Shown here piece after piece: positions 44,675 to 53,999 of a stretch of 64,000 bases of DNA. Positions within the stretch are counted from its first letter, which is position 1. Every line of letters begins with the position of its first letter. A program made the position numbers and the translations under genes. The stretch comes from Lewinellaceae bacterium (lineage in GTDB: Bacteria > Bacteroidota > Bacteroidia > Chitinophagales > Saprospiraceae): assembly GCA_016708875.1 (NCBI GenBank), contig JADJFA010000018.1, forward strand, positions 45,003 to 109,002. Direction: 5' to 3'. A model generated the notes under the pieces. It worked only from the letters and a program-made list of their open reading frames with translations, was not told the DNA's origin and did not search any database.

Positions 44675-45038
44675 TTGTATTTGGGTTTTCTTCAGTTTCG
44701 TCGTGCAAGACGGATTCGAGGACCTTGTCGCGAACAAACGGGCCAATCCACCGATAAACGAAAAAGGCTATTGGCACAAAGATCAGCCCTGCAAGCGCAA
44801 AGCCCCCAGCACGGTGGCCAATAAGATCGCCTAGCCACCATGCGAAACCCATGCTGAAAAAGAACAACATGATGAGCGCGAAGATCATCAAGGTTAATAC
44901 CTGGGCCAGGCTGGCTGCAATGCCGGAGAATTTTTCGGTAGCAGTGAGTGAAAAATACGCCCAGCGTGTTTCGATGTGCTGATTGACCTGGTCAAAAAGC
45001 CGGTGCAGCATTTGTTCGGTATCGGTTTGTTCTGCCAT
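44667..45038 (-). CDS. YqjE/DUF1469-like (phage-holin superfamily) membrane protein
   Basis: 123 residues from MAEQTDTEQML. A soluble amphipathic N-terminal helix (residues 1-45) is followed by two membrane helices (VLTLMIFALIMLFFFSMGFAWWLGDLIG and GGFALAGLIFVPIAFFVYRWIG) and a charged tail. This matches the DUF1469/Actinobacterial holin-like layout of YqjE. In Escherichia coli yqjE sits with the stress-induced ribosome-associated yqjD and with yqjK; the small genes downstream here mirror that arrangement. Confidence 0.6.
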   Translation of the reverse strand: MAEQTDTEQMLHRLFDQVNQHIETRWAYFSLTATEKFSGIAASLAQVLTLMIFALIMLFFFSMGFAWWLGDLIGHRAGGFALAGLIFVPIAFFVYRWIGPFVRDKVLESVLHDETEENPNTNG

Positions 45039-45103
45039 GTAATTGATTCGATTGGTTCGATTGATGGGATTGGTTAGATTGATTCCGTTGAAAACCCAAT
45101 GGT

Positions 45104-45451
45104 CTATTTTCCGTGCAAGCGAAAAGCCAAGAGGATGCAAATTACAACAAACAAGGTGGTATAAATTAATTTGTTGTGCCTGGCCAACCAGTTGGGCAGG
45201 AAAATATCAAAATTGTCTTTGGTTGAATCGGAATATTTACGGGCCAAAACAGTAAGCGGGCACATTCTCCCAAAAATCAGTAATACTATCCCTTCTAATA
45301 AAATTAGGCCTATTCCTATCCAAACATATTTGTCAATTTTATTGACCACCACTGCATAGGCCATATAAAACAACACCACATTGAAAAAAAGCCAAATGAG
45401 GGTGTGAATAAGCTTGAGTACAAAGAGATTGGATTGCTTGGCTCGATCCAT
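45104..45451 (-). CDS. Conserved four-helix membrane protein (DUF2784-like)
   Basis: 115 residues from MDRAKQSNLF. Hydrophobic helices at about 8-30, 36-56 and 92-112. The central motif GRMCPLTVLARKYSDSTKDNFDIFLPNWLARHNKLIY contains a CPLT motif reminiscent of DUF2784. The longer open frame to 45550 was not used because that part has the CGATTGATT words typical of local intergenic DNA. Function unknown. Confidence 0.6.
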   Translation of the reverse strand: MDRAKQSNLFVLKLIHTLIWLFFNVVLFYMAYAVVVNKIDKYVWIGIGLILLEGIVLLIFGRMCPLTVLARKYSDSTKDNFDIFLPNWLARHNKLIYTTLFVVICILLAFRLHGK

Positions 45452-45554
45452 ATATAATCTTGATTTTATAGTCAACGCAAAGTGGTTTTGAAACTGCAAC
45501 CCCTCAACACCTTGGTTCTCAATCGAATCAATCTTCCAAAATCGAATCATTCGA

Positions 45555-46460
45555 CTATAATTCCCTCAATGCTTCATACAATTCCCTTTCTTTTGCCGAA
45601 AGTTCGCGTGGAATCTCGACCATAATCTCTACATAAAGGTCACCAAAACTGCCCGAAGTATCATAAACAGGCATTCCAAGACCGCGCATCCGCAGCACTG
45701 CTCCATTTTGGGTGCTTGGCTGTAGGGTCATCACCTTTTCTCCGTGAAGTGTGGGTACGCGGGCTTTGCCTCCCAATACCGCAGCGACCAAATCTACCGA
45801 TTGTTTGCATCGTAGATCATTACCCGTACGGGTGTAGCGAGGGTGCGGTGCGATACGGATGTTGAGCAATAAATCACCCGTTTTTCCGCCATTTTGACCA
45901 GGCTGCCCCTTTCCGCGCAAGCGAAATTGCTGGCCTTCGCGCACGCCTTTTTTCAACGTCAATCGGTACTGTTCTGTGCCGAGGGATAGCATCCGGGTCA
46001 TGCCATTAAAGGCATCTTCCAGGGATATTTGCACTTCCGCCTCCAGATCAGCGCCATTGCGCGCTCTGGGAGCTCTGCCACGCCCTGCCTGCTGACCGCC
46101 AAAAAACTGGCTGAACAAGTCCTCAAATCGCTCATCATTTTCAAAATCGCTGGCATCAAAGGAAAACGGTGGCTGTTGCCTGGTTGTTCGTGGTCTTCCA
46201 GAAGCGCCGCCACCAGCCGGGCCGCCTTGTTGCACTTGTTCCCAGTTTTCGCCGTACTGATCGTACAATTTGCGCTTTTCCGGATCAATCAGCACACTGT
46301 TTGCCTCGTTTACTGCCTTGAATTTTTCCTCAGCAATTTTGTCGCCCTTATTCTTATCGGGGTGGTATTGCAAGGCCAATTTTCGGTAGGCTTTTTTAAT
46401 ATCCTCCGAGCTGGCATTTTTCGCAATACCCAATGTTTTATAAAAATCTTTGGAAGCCAT
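45555..46460 (-). CDS. cbpA: CbpA-type DnaJ co-chaperone
   Basis: 301 residues. J domain (FYKTLGIAKNASSEDIKKAYRKLALQYHPDKN) with the HPD motif near residue 35, a Gly/Phe-type linker (FDASDFENDERFEDLFSQFFGG), and two class II J-protein C-terminal beta domains (ISLEDAFNGMTRML, LRLRGKGQPG). No zinc-finger repeats, so it is a class B co-chaperone that stimulates DnaK under stress. Divergent from ppsA over a 129-base region that contains the duplicated regulatory module. Confidence 0.92.
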   Translation of the reverse strand: MASKDFYKTLGIAKNASSEDIKKAYRKLALQYHPDKNKGDKIAEEKFKAVNEANSVLIDPEKRKLYDQYGENWEQVQQGGPAGGGASGRPRTTRQQPPFSFDASDFENDERFEDLFSQFFGGQQAGRGRAPRARNGADLEAEVQISLEDAFNGMTRMLSLGTEQYRLTLKKGVREGQQFRLRGKGQPGQNGGKTGDLLLNIRIAPHPRYTRTGNDLRCKQSVDLVAAVLGGKARVPTLHGEKVMTLQPSTQNGAVLRMRGLGMPVYDTSGSFGDLYVEIMVEIPRELSAKERELYEALREL

Positions 46461-46500
46461 AATTTGAATGCAAAGTTATCCGGGCTGAATATTTGCCTGG

Positions 46501-46590
46501 GTGACATTCGTCATCCCCACTCAAGACCTGCGTCATTCAACATTAAATACTTATCAGCCCAACTTTGTTGTAACAAAAACTGTAATGTCA
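46501..46590 (+). promoter_or_regulatory. Duplicated 90-base regulatory module upstream of ppsA
   Basis: Begins with the palindrome GTGAC-ATTC-GTCAT (46501-46514), resembling a Crp/Fnr-type half-site pair. It contains CTGCGTCATTC and CAACTTTG (46560-46567, close to the TAnnTTTG -7 element) followed by TTGTTGTAACAA. About 87 percent identical to 59478-59567, with no gaps. It also lies in the divergent region to cbpA. Confidence 0.6.
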
Positions 46591-49105
46591 TGCCCGTTTT
46601 CATCAAAAATTTTGCTGAAATATCCATTCGCGAATTACCCTTGGTGGGTGGTAAAAATGCCTCGCTTGGCGAGATGTTTTCTCAACTGACCCCTAAAGGT
46701 ATATGGGTGCCCGATGGTTTTGCGCTAACCGCTGATGCCTACCGATTGTTTTTGCAAGAAAATAAGCTGTATCAGCCCCTGGAGGCCATTGTCAGAAAAT
46801 TGGACAAAACTAATTTTTCGAACCTCCATGAAATCGGCCAGCAAGCGCGGGATTTGATTCAAAACGCCCCGCTTCCTGCAAGCATTGTCGCTGAAATCAA
46901 GCAGGCCTATCGAGACTTGCGCGAACGAGAGAATGCAGAAATTTCACTGGCTGTACGCAGCAGCGCTACGGCGGAGGATCTGCCTTCGGCAAGCTTTGCC
47001 GGACAATTGGAGAGTTTTCTCAACATCAGCGGGGAGGAAACTTTGGTGGAAACGGTACACCGCTGTTTCACTTCCTTGTTCACCAACCGCGCCATTAAAT
47101 ACCGGGAAGATCAGGGGTTTGGCAATGCAGACGTAGCCATTTCGGTCGGTGTGCAAACAATGGTGCGCTCCGATTTATCGGCCTCTGGAGTGGCTTTCAC
47201 CCTTGATCCCGATACGGGTTTCGACAAGGTAGTGGTCATCAACAGCATTTACGGACTGGGCGAAAACATTGTACAGGGCCGTTCTACTCCTGATGAGTTT
47301 GTGTTGTTCAAACTGCATATAGGCACCCAATTCAACCCGATTTTCCAAAAAAAACTCGGCGAAAAAGAATGGACTATGGTGTATGCCGATGCTGCAAAAA
47401 CGGGCTTACCCGTTGACAACCAGAGGACTGAGCCTGGAAAAAGCGATGTATATTCCATTTCAGACGCGGATGTCCTGACCCTCGGCCAATGGTGTGCGAA
47501 AATTGAAGAACACTATCAAAAACCGATGGATATTGAATGGGCAAAAGATGGAATCACGGGCAAATTGTATATCGTGCAGGCCCGCCCGGAGACGGTTCAT
47601 TCCAAGGAGACAGCGCAACGGGCACGTACCGTTCGGACGTACACCATCCAATCAAAAGGCAAAAAACTAGCGGAGGGCATCGCGCTGGGTGAGAAAATCT
47701 CCACAGGGCGGGCAAGGTTGCTTCGTTCCCCGAAAGAAGCCCATTTGTTGCAAGAAGGCGAGGTGTTGGTCACGGACATCACCAACCCCGACTGGGACCC
47801 GATTATGAAACGCGCGGCAGCCATCGTCACCAATAAGGGCGGGCGTACCAGTCACGCAGCCATTGTCGCCCGCGAATTGGGCACGGTGGCCATCGTTGGT
47901 TCTGGCGACGCGACGGATAAAATTCACGACGGCGAGGAGATCACCGTCTCCTGTGCAGAGGGCAAAACCGGGTTTATCTACGCCGGAAAAGCCGAATGGA
48001 CAGTCACAGAAAAAGATATTTCCAACCTGAAAATGCCCCGGACTGCGCCTATGCTCATTTTGGGCGACCCATCGCTGGCATTTCAGCAGTCATTTTTGCC
48101 CAACCGTGGTGTGGGTTTGTTGCGCATGGAATTCATGATTACGCACCACATTGCGGTACATCCGCTGGCTTTGACCCGATTTGAACAACTTACGGACGAC
48201 AAGGCCCGCAAAGAAATCGTACAACTCACAAGACATTACCGCGACAAAAAGGACTTTTTGTGGACAAACTCGCACAGGGCGTGGCGACCATTGCGGCAGC
48301 GTTTCACCCGCACGATGTGATCGTGCGCATGAGCGATTTCAAAAGCAACGAATACGCCAACCTCGTGGGCGGCAAGCAGTTCGAGCCGAATGAAGAGAAC
48401 CCGATGATCGGTTTCCGGGGCGCGTCAAGGTATTATTCCCCACTTTATAAAGACGGCTTTGCACTCGAATGCAAAGCCATGAAGCGGGTACGCGAGGAAA
48501 TGGGATTCAGCAATGTAAAACTGATGATCCCTTTCTGCCGCACGGTGGAAGAAGGCAAACTGGTGATAGAAACCATGCGCGAATTTGGGCTGGAACAAGG
48601 CAAAAACGGGCTCGAAATTTATGTCATGGTGGAGATTCCCAGCAATGTGCTCATGGCAGAAGAATTCGCTGAAATATTCGATGGGTTCTCCATTGGCTCC
48701 AACGATTTGACACAACTCACCCTTGGCCTCGACCGGGATTCTGCACTGGTGAGCGGTCTTTTCAACGAAAAAAATCCAGCCGTGATGCGGCTCATCGCTA
48801 CCGCCATCCGAACCGCCCGGCGCAAAGGCATCAAAATTGGCCTCTGTGGGCAGGCGCCCAGCGACATGCCGGAATTTGCGCAATTCCTTGTAAACGAGGG
48901 CATTGACAGCATTTCCTTCAATGCTGACGCGCTCATAAAAGGCATCGAAAACATGGTGGAAGCCGAAGCGGACGAGCCACAGGGGAAAATGCAAATCGTG
49001 GAAGAAATGCCTCCGATGGAGCGCGACCATACCTATGTAAAACAAGTCCCAGCTACCAATCCGGAATGGGAGCAGGGCGGGGATGATCTGGTGTTTTATA
49101 AATGA
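46590..49105 (+). CDS. ppsA: Phosphoenolpyruvate synthase, frameshifted
   Basis: Converts pyruvate, ATP and water to PEP, AMP and phosphate for gluconeogenesis. About 838 residues. ATP-grasp domain with LPLVGGKNASLGEM and SLAVRSSATAEDLPSASFAGQ; phosphohistidine domain NKGGRTSHAAIVARELG; TIM-barrel PEP domain with GFRGASRYYSPLYKDGFALE, FSIGSNDLTQLTLGLDRDS and the active-site Cys in GLCGQAPSD. A T is missing in the T5 run at 48255-48259; adding it gives DFFVDKLAQG and one continuous frame. Its position with USP, CBS and CbpA genes fits low-oxygen or energy-stress islands. Confidence 0.95.
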
Positions 49106-49170
49106 ATAATCTGCGGAGGCGTATGACCGCCCCATCAGTCACTTTTACAGCCATAAAATTGAAATCCATC

Positions 49171-50789
49171 ATGCAAAAACGAATAAGCATTCCCTTCTTA
49201 ACCATTCTGATCTTATTTGGAAGCATAAGACTCCATGCGCAGGTTCCAGTCCGCGACACCCTGCATGTCAACTCCATCCAAGCCAGCGTCCAATCCAATG
49301 GCGCATTTTTCTTGGCGGTGCAGATGGGCAATTTCTTGTCCCTGCTACCACTGGCGCAGCGCCGACTATTTCGCTGATGAAATCGGCAGGACTTTGGCTG
49401 GCCGGAAAAGACTCGGGGGGCAACCTCAGATTGTCCACCCAACTTTACAACGAAAACGGAAAAACGGATTTCTATCCCGGCTACCTCAGCGCCGATGGAA
49501 TTCCGGACACCGCATTCAACCTCATCGCCAATGTGACCAGTATGGAGGTAGACGCGCACATCGCAGACCCCTTTTTACAGGTTCCCGCCGTCTATGCCTG
49601 GCCAGGAAAAGGAAATCCGTTTTTCAGCAACTTCCACAACTTTGATCTGCCTTTCAATACCCAACTGGCCGGTTTTTATGATAAGTTTGGGGATAATCAA
49701 TACAACCCACTAGATGGAGATTATCCAGTGCTCGAACTGCGCGGCTGTCCTCTAAAATACAATGCCGACGAAGCAATGTGGTTCCCTTTCCACGATGTTG
49801 GGGCCCATACCCAATCGGGCGGCGAGCCCATGAATATGGAAATCCAAACACAGTTTTTTGGCTTCGATTGTCAGGAAGGTTCGCCGGTGGATCGTGTGGT
49901 GTACGTGGTGTACAAACTGATCAACCGAAATACTATTCCGCTTGATTCCTGTTATTTCGGCGTGTTCCTTGATTTCGAAATCGGCAACGGCGACGACGAT
50001 TTCATTGGTTCCGACCCGGCCCGACAGATGGTATATGCCTATAACGGCGACGATCTGGATGAAGGTGGCTTTGAAAATTCACCGCCGGTGATGGCCGTTG
50101 ATTTGCTCCGCGGTCCATACAACAACGCTACGGATGAACCTGTGGACGAATGGCATTTTGTGCCGGTAGACGATTCCAACCTCAATTCTCCGGAACAATA
50201 TTACAACGTGTTGGCAGGCCGAAACCTGAATGGCACTCCCCTCCCGAACAATGGTCTGATGTACACTGGCGATCCGCTCAATCCTGCTCAATGGTCGGAA
50301 GTGAGCGACGGCAACACACCAGGCGAGCGGAAGGCAATGGCATCATTTGGGCCATTTACCATGTTTCCCGGTGCTGTCAATGAATTGGTTTTGGGCTATT
50401 TCTGGGTACGCAATGGTGCCAGCGGAACTGTGGCTGAGAACCTTTCTGTATTGGCCGCCAATGATACGCATGTCCAGGCTCAATTCGACAACTGTTTCAG
50501 TTTGTTTGACGGTTGCCCGAGTGGGGTTTCCACGAACACCCCGGCATCGGATTTACCCATTAGCGTTTCCCCCAATCCTTTTGCGGATTGGGTACAAGTG
50601 GAATGTGAGACATCTTCGATTCATTCCATCTTTTTGTACGACGCTACTGGTCGCCTTCTTAGAACCATTTCTGGAAATGGTGCTGCTGCGGTTACCATCC
50701 AAACTGGCGATTTGCCTCGGGGAATGTACGGTCTGCACGTGCGCAGCAACGACGGTCGTTCAGGTTATTTAAGTATAATCCACCAATAA
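49171..50789 (+). CDS. T9SS-secreted hypothetical protein, frameshifted
   Basis: About 539 residues. A signal peptide (ILILFGSIRLHAQ) leads into SIQASVQSNGAFF. A base is missing in the T5 run at 49306-49310; restoring it continues as GGADGQFLVPATTGAAPTISLMKSAGLWLAGKD, a recurring N-terminal module of Bacteroidota secreted proteins. DNQYNPLDGDYPVL follows and a sorting domain ends it (ISVSPNPFADWVQVECE ... LPRGMYGLHVRSNDGR). Secreted or cell-surface protein of unknown role. Confidence 0.85.
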
Positions 50790-50799
50790 AATCCCGACC

Positions 50800-51267
50800 A
50801 TGCGCTATTTGATGTTGCTTCTGTTTTTTAGTCTGTCTTGTACCGCCCAGGCAGCTATTTCAGCACCCAAAAGCCAAGGAGAGACAGCTATTGTTCAGCA
50901 AACTATCCCTCATGGATTCGCGCCAAAAAAGCAGCGGTTTTTTGAACGGCTGCTTGAAAAAAAGTTGACCAAACGATTGATAAAAGCCGCAGGGGCATCA
51001 AAGCGCGACGGCAGAGGTTTAGCGATAGGCGGACTTATTGCCTTTCTGATCAGTGTAGTCAGCTGGGTTATTTCACCATTATTGGGCTTTACTGCCGGAC
51101 TTCCCATGGCTCTTCTTGGGTTGCTATTTTCCGTCATCTGTTTGTCAAAGGCAAAACCATGGGATTCGGTCTTGCCCAGTCGATTAGCCATTTTGGGGAT
51201 AGTCTTGAATGGGGTCGCACTTATCGTTGGCATTGCTATATATATACCGCTTATCGCTGGAAAATAA
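50800..51267 (+). CDS. DUF4190-type membrane protein, paralogue 1
   Basis: 155 residues. Signal-like N-terminus (MRYLMLLLFFSLSCTAQA), linker TIPHGFAPKKQRFFERLLEKKLTKRLIKAAGA, then two hydrophobic helices with intervening short polar loops (GLAIGGLIAFLISVVSWVISPLLGF, LAILGIVLNGVALIVGIAIYIPL) as in DUF4190. Inner-membrane protein of unknown role. At DNA level nearly identical over the linker to paralogue 3, so the duplication or gene conversion is recent. Confidence 0.7.
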   Translation: MRYLMLLLFFSLSCTAQAAISAPKSQGETAIVQQTIPHGFAPKKQRFFERLLEKKLTKRLIKAAGASKRDGRGLAIGGLIAFLISVVSWVISPLLGFTAGLPMALLGLLFSVICLSKAKPWDSVLPSRLAILGIVLNGVALIVGIAIYIPLIAGK

Positions 51268-51317
51268 TCAGCTTATGCTAAAACAAAGTGACTCATAGTT
51301 GCCACCAACAACCTGCC

Positions 51318-51776
51318 ATGCAATAATTGATTCTTCTCTTATTTTTCAGCCTTCCCTACACCGCAGGGGCTACCATTTCAGCACCTATCAGCCATGTGGA
51401 AACTGCTGTTAATCAACAAACTATTCCTCAGGAATTTGCGCCCAAAAAACAGCGTTTTTTTGATCGGGTTGCTAAACATTTCCTGCAAAAACGGATTGAA
51501 AAAGCCTTGAGGCGTAGTGCTGGCGGAGCCGAAAAATTGTTGTCGATTTTAGGATTCACGTGCAGTGCCTTGGGAGCCTTTTTGTTTTTTACCAGTATAA
51601 ATGCGGCATTGGTCCTACTCTCTGCCGGGTTAGTACTGAGTATTCTAGGTTTAGCGCTGTCCTCATGGGAGACAAAGCAGTGGGTAAAAAATATGGCGAT
51701 TGCTGGAATCGTACCGCCCGCCGCCGTGTTGCTTTTGATTTTATGGTGGCTGGGTTCTCTTGACCAAAATGACTAA
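51318..51776 (+). CDS. DUF4190-like membrane protein, paralogue 2, with TAA at codon 3
   Basis: Aligned with paralogue 1, the ATG at 51318 reads ATG CAA TAA, a stop at codon 3 where paralogue 1 has TAT. An alternative TTG at 51327 would give 149 residues. The same linker follows (SHVETAVNQQTIPQEFAPKKQRFFDRVAKHF) with different helices (LLSILGFTCSALGAFLFF). This copy may be silent, or may start at TTG. Confidence 0.6.
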
Positions 51777-51859
51777 TGAATGGGGTTTTCGCAGATCAAA
51801 TGCCTCGCATATACGGCAAGTGGAACCATCAAGATTTGATTCACCACAAAATCCAGGCC

Positions 51860-52330
51860 ATGAGACATGTAATTTTCGTGCTATTAATTAGCCTTTCCAG
51901 CATGGCAAGGGCTACCATTTCAGCACCTATCAGCCATGTGGAAACTGCTGTTAATCAGCAAACTATCCCTCATGGATTCGCGCCAAAAAAGCAGCGATTT
52001 TTTGAACGCCTGCTTGAAAAAAAGTTGACCAAACGATTGATAAAAGCCGCAGGGGCATTTAAGCGCGACGGCAGAGGCTTTGCAATAGCCGGGCTGATTG
52101 CCTTTCTGCTCAATGGGGTCAGCTGGCTTCTTTCTCCATTATTAGGTATTTTTGCCGTACTTCCCCTGGCTATCATTGGGCTGATATTTTCCATCATCGG
52201 CCTGTCGAGGGCAAAACGGTGGGACGCAAATGGCTCATCCAGACGATTAGCCATTTGGGGAATAGTCTTGAATGGAGTTGCACTTGTCTTTGGGATTGGT
52301 ATATGGATCGTGTTACTAACTGGATTCTAA
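51860..52330 (+). CDS. DUF4190-type membrane protein, paralogue 3
   Basis: 156 residues from MRHVIFVLLISLSSMARATI. It shares the linker (TIPHGFAPKKQRFFERLLEKK) with paralogue 1 almost identically and has two membrane helix pairs (GFAIAGLIAFLLNGVSWLLSPLLG, RLAIWGIVLNGVALVFGIGIWIVLL). Convergent with the LA_2272-repeat gene. A hairpin overlaps the facing stop codons. Confidence 0.7.
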   Translation: MRHVIFVLLISLSSMARATISAPISHVETAVNQQTIPHGFAPKKQRFFERLLEKKLTKRLIKAAGAFKRDGRGFAIAGLIAFLLNGVSWLLSPLLGIFAVLPLAIIGLIFSIIGLSRAKRWDANGSSRRLAIWGIVLNGVALVFGIGIWIVLLTGF

Positions 52331-52342
52331 TTGCTAAAACAA

Positions 52343-52362
52343 GGTGACACCTGGCTGTCACC
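52343..52362. terminator. GGTGACA stem-loop between convergent genes
   Basis: GGTGACA-CCTGGC-TGTCACC, followed by AATTAAAG. It overlaps the stop codon of the minus-strand gene. The flank CTAAAACAA-GTGAC is also found after paralogue 1 (51280s), so the duplicated unit includes its 3' flank. Confidence 0.5.
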
Positions 52363-53710
52363 AATTAAAGATTGGCAACCAACGTTTCCCAGAGCGATTG
52401 ATAAGTCCAATTTGGAAACCTTTCAGATCGTCTGCCGAATTGATGATGCTGATCTGGACTCCGCGAACCCGACGGGCCTTGTTGATAAATCCCGCCACCT
52501 GAACCCCTTTTACTTCTTTGGCGACATTGATGAATCCTGCCGCCTGGACGCCTTCTACGCCCTGGGCAGTGTTGATGAACCCTGCCGCCTGAACGCCTTC
52601 CATTGCATTGGCTTTGTTGGCAAAGCCTGCTAGTTGCACACATTGGGGCAGGCTTGCACTTGTGTCGGAGTTGTCATTTTTACGGATAATGTTCAGCAGT
52701 CCCGATGCCTGGAGGGAAAGACGGGGACTATAGCGGGCAACATTGACCATGCCCGCCAACTGTATCCCTTTTAAAGTATCGGCTGTTTGATTGTATAAAC
52801 CAGCGGCCTGCACACCAGAGCAATTGCCGCGGTTGAGGTTAAACAGTCCCGCTGCCTGGAAACCACTGACCTGATTTTTCGTGAAATTGCCCAAACCCGC
52901 CACTTCAACCTGACCTACGCCAGCAGATTGGCCTGCCAAAAGATTGACAGACCAGTCGTTTTTGACTTTCCCACTCAGTACGTGATTGGTGCCAATCATC
53001 GGCAGCAGCGAAATCTGGAAACGACGGTGCAGCGTATCCGGAAAATTCAGGTCGTGCCATTTGTCGCGGGTAGCGGCAAAGAAGTAATCTAATTCAGTGG
53101 CAGCTTTTTGGAAGGATTTTTTGAGATAATGGGGTGAAGCACTTGTATCAGGCACAGGGATTGGCACGGGTGTAAGTGTCATGGTCTGATACCTGGCCGT
53201 CTGCGAGCTCACCCTAAAAGTGGTATCCTGATATCCGAGACGCACAATCGAAACCTCTGTTTGTTTTTTAACTTTCAGGGAGTAAAAACCGCTCGAATCC
53301 GTCTTGGTAGCCCGTAAAGTCTTGCGGTCATACACCGTAACATTGGCCAATCGTTCCCCTGTATTTGGGTCGCGAATCACGCCACTCAGCGAAGATTTTG
53401 GGGGTTTTTGTTTCTTGAGGATCAAATACTTGCCGCTGCTTTTGAAGGTGTAGCCATCTCCCAGGATTTCTCGAAGGGTTTCGCGTACGGTCCAATCCCT
53501 TACGTTGAGCGTGACCCGGCGATCCGTGTCCAGAATTTTAGCATTGTACGACCATTCGAAACCTGCCAATGTAGATATTTCGTTGAGCGCTTGTTTTATG
53601 GGTATTTCACGAAGAGAAATACTCAAACGACGGGAAAGCAGGTCTTCTCCAGCTGCATGGAAGGAGAGGAGTAGGGAAAAAAGGAGGAAAAGGGAGAGTG
53701 CTTTTGCCAC
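52358..53710 (-). CDS. STN-domain surface protein with LA_2272-type repeats
   Basis: 450 residues. Signal peptide; STN domain (about 25-95: ISLREIPIKQALNEISTLAGFEWSYNAKIL); CarboxypepD_reg-like domain (about 108-185: GVIRDPNTGERLANVTVYD). The C-terminal half has about ten 20-residue repeats such as GVQAAGFINTAQGVE, GVQAAGFINVAKEVK and GVQISIINSADDLK, the LA_2272-type surface repeat that predicts a beta-solenoid or barrel wall. The STN plus the upstream FecR and ECF sigma genes form a cell-surface signalling set, but here a repeat domain replaces the TonB receptor barrel. Confidence 0.82.
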   Translation of the reverse strand: MAKALSLFLLFSLLLSFHAAGEDLLSRRLSISLREIPIKQALNEISTLAGFEWSYNAKILDTDRRVTLNVRDWTVRETLREILGDGYTFKSSGKYLILKKQKPPKSSLSGVIRDPNTGERLANVTVYDRKTLRATKTDSSGFYSLKVKKQTEVSIVRLGYQDTTFRVSSQTARYQTMTLTPVPIPVPDTSASPHYLKKSFQKAATELDYFFAATRDKWHDLNFPDTLHRRFQISLLPMIGTNHVLSGKVKNDWSVNLLAGQSAGVGQVEVAGLGNFTKNQVSGFQAAGLFNLNRGNCSGVQAAGLYNQTADTLKGIQLAGMVNVARYSPRLSLQASGLLNIIRKNDNSDTSASLPQCVQLAGFANKANAMEGVQAAGFINTAQGVEGVQAAGFINVAKEVKGVQVAGFINKARRVRGVQISIINSADDLKGFQIGLINRSGKRWLPIFNW

Positions 53711-53797
53711 GGTTGTTTCGTTCTAAACAATTGACGGATGGGATAACTGGGGATTATGTCAAAAGCAAGAATGCCTTCAATTTTTACTGGGATTCCG

Positions 53798-53932
53798 CTC
53801 CGCCGTTGTTGTTGGCGAGGACGCCAACAACGGCAAATGCGGAATAAATTATTGATAATCAATGGCATATTAAAAAACGCCTTCCGTTGTCCTTCCGTTG
53901 TTGGCGTCCTCGCCAACAACAACGGCGGAGCC
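53798..53932. repeat. REPIN-like double hairpin, copy 1
   Basis: Two inverted copies of a 31-base hairpin (CGTTGTTGGCG-AGGA-CGCCAACAACG core): 53803-53833 and, in opposite orientation, 53895-53925. They are separated by an AT-rich spacer with TTGATAATCA. Further similarity to copy 2 (56708-56831) extends about 60 bases past the right hairpin. It lies upstream of the STN gene. Confidence 0.75.
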
Positions 53933-53999
53933 CAATGCTAAGTAAAACGTGATGATTTTACTTTTGACACAACCCCCAATGTGATTGACATATTGTGGA

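Noticed and set aside
46029..46589. Long N-terminal extension of PEP synthase
   Set aside because: It lies opposite the cbpA gene; the ATG at 46590 gives the normal family N-terminus.
52331..52633. Plus-strand frame of 100 codons opposite the LA_2272-repeat gene
   Set aside because: Its repeats (CRLNAF-like) mirror the periodicity of the opposite strand; it is a shadow of the repeat gene.
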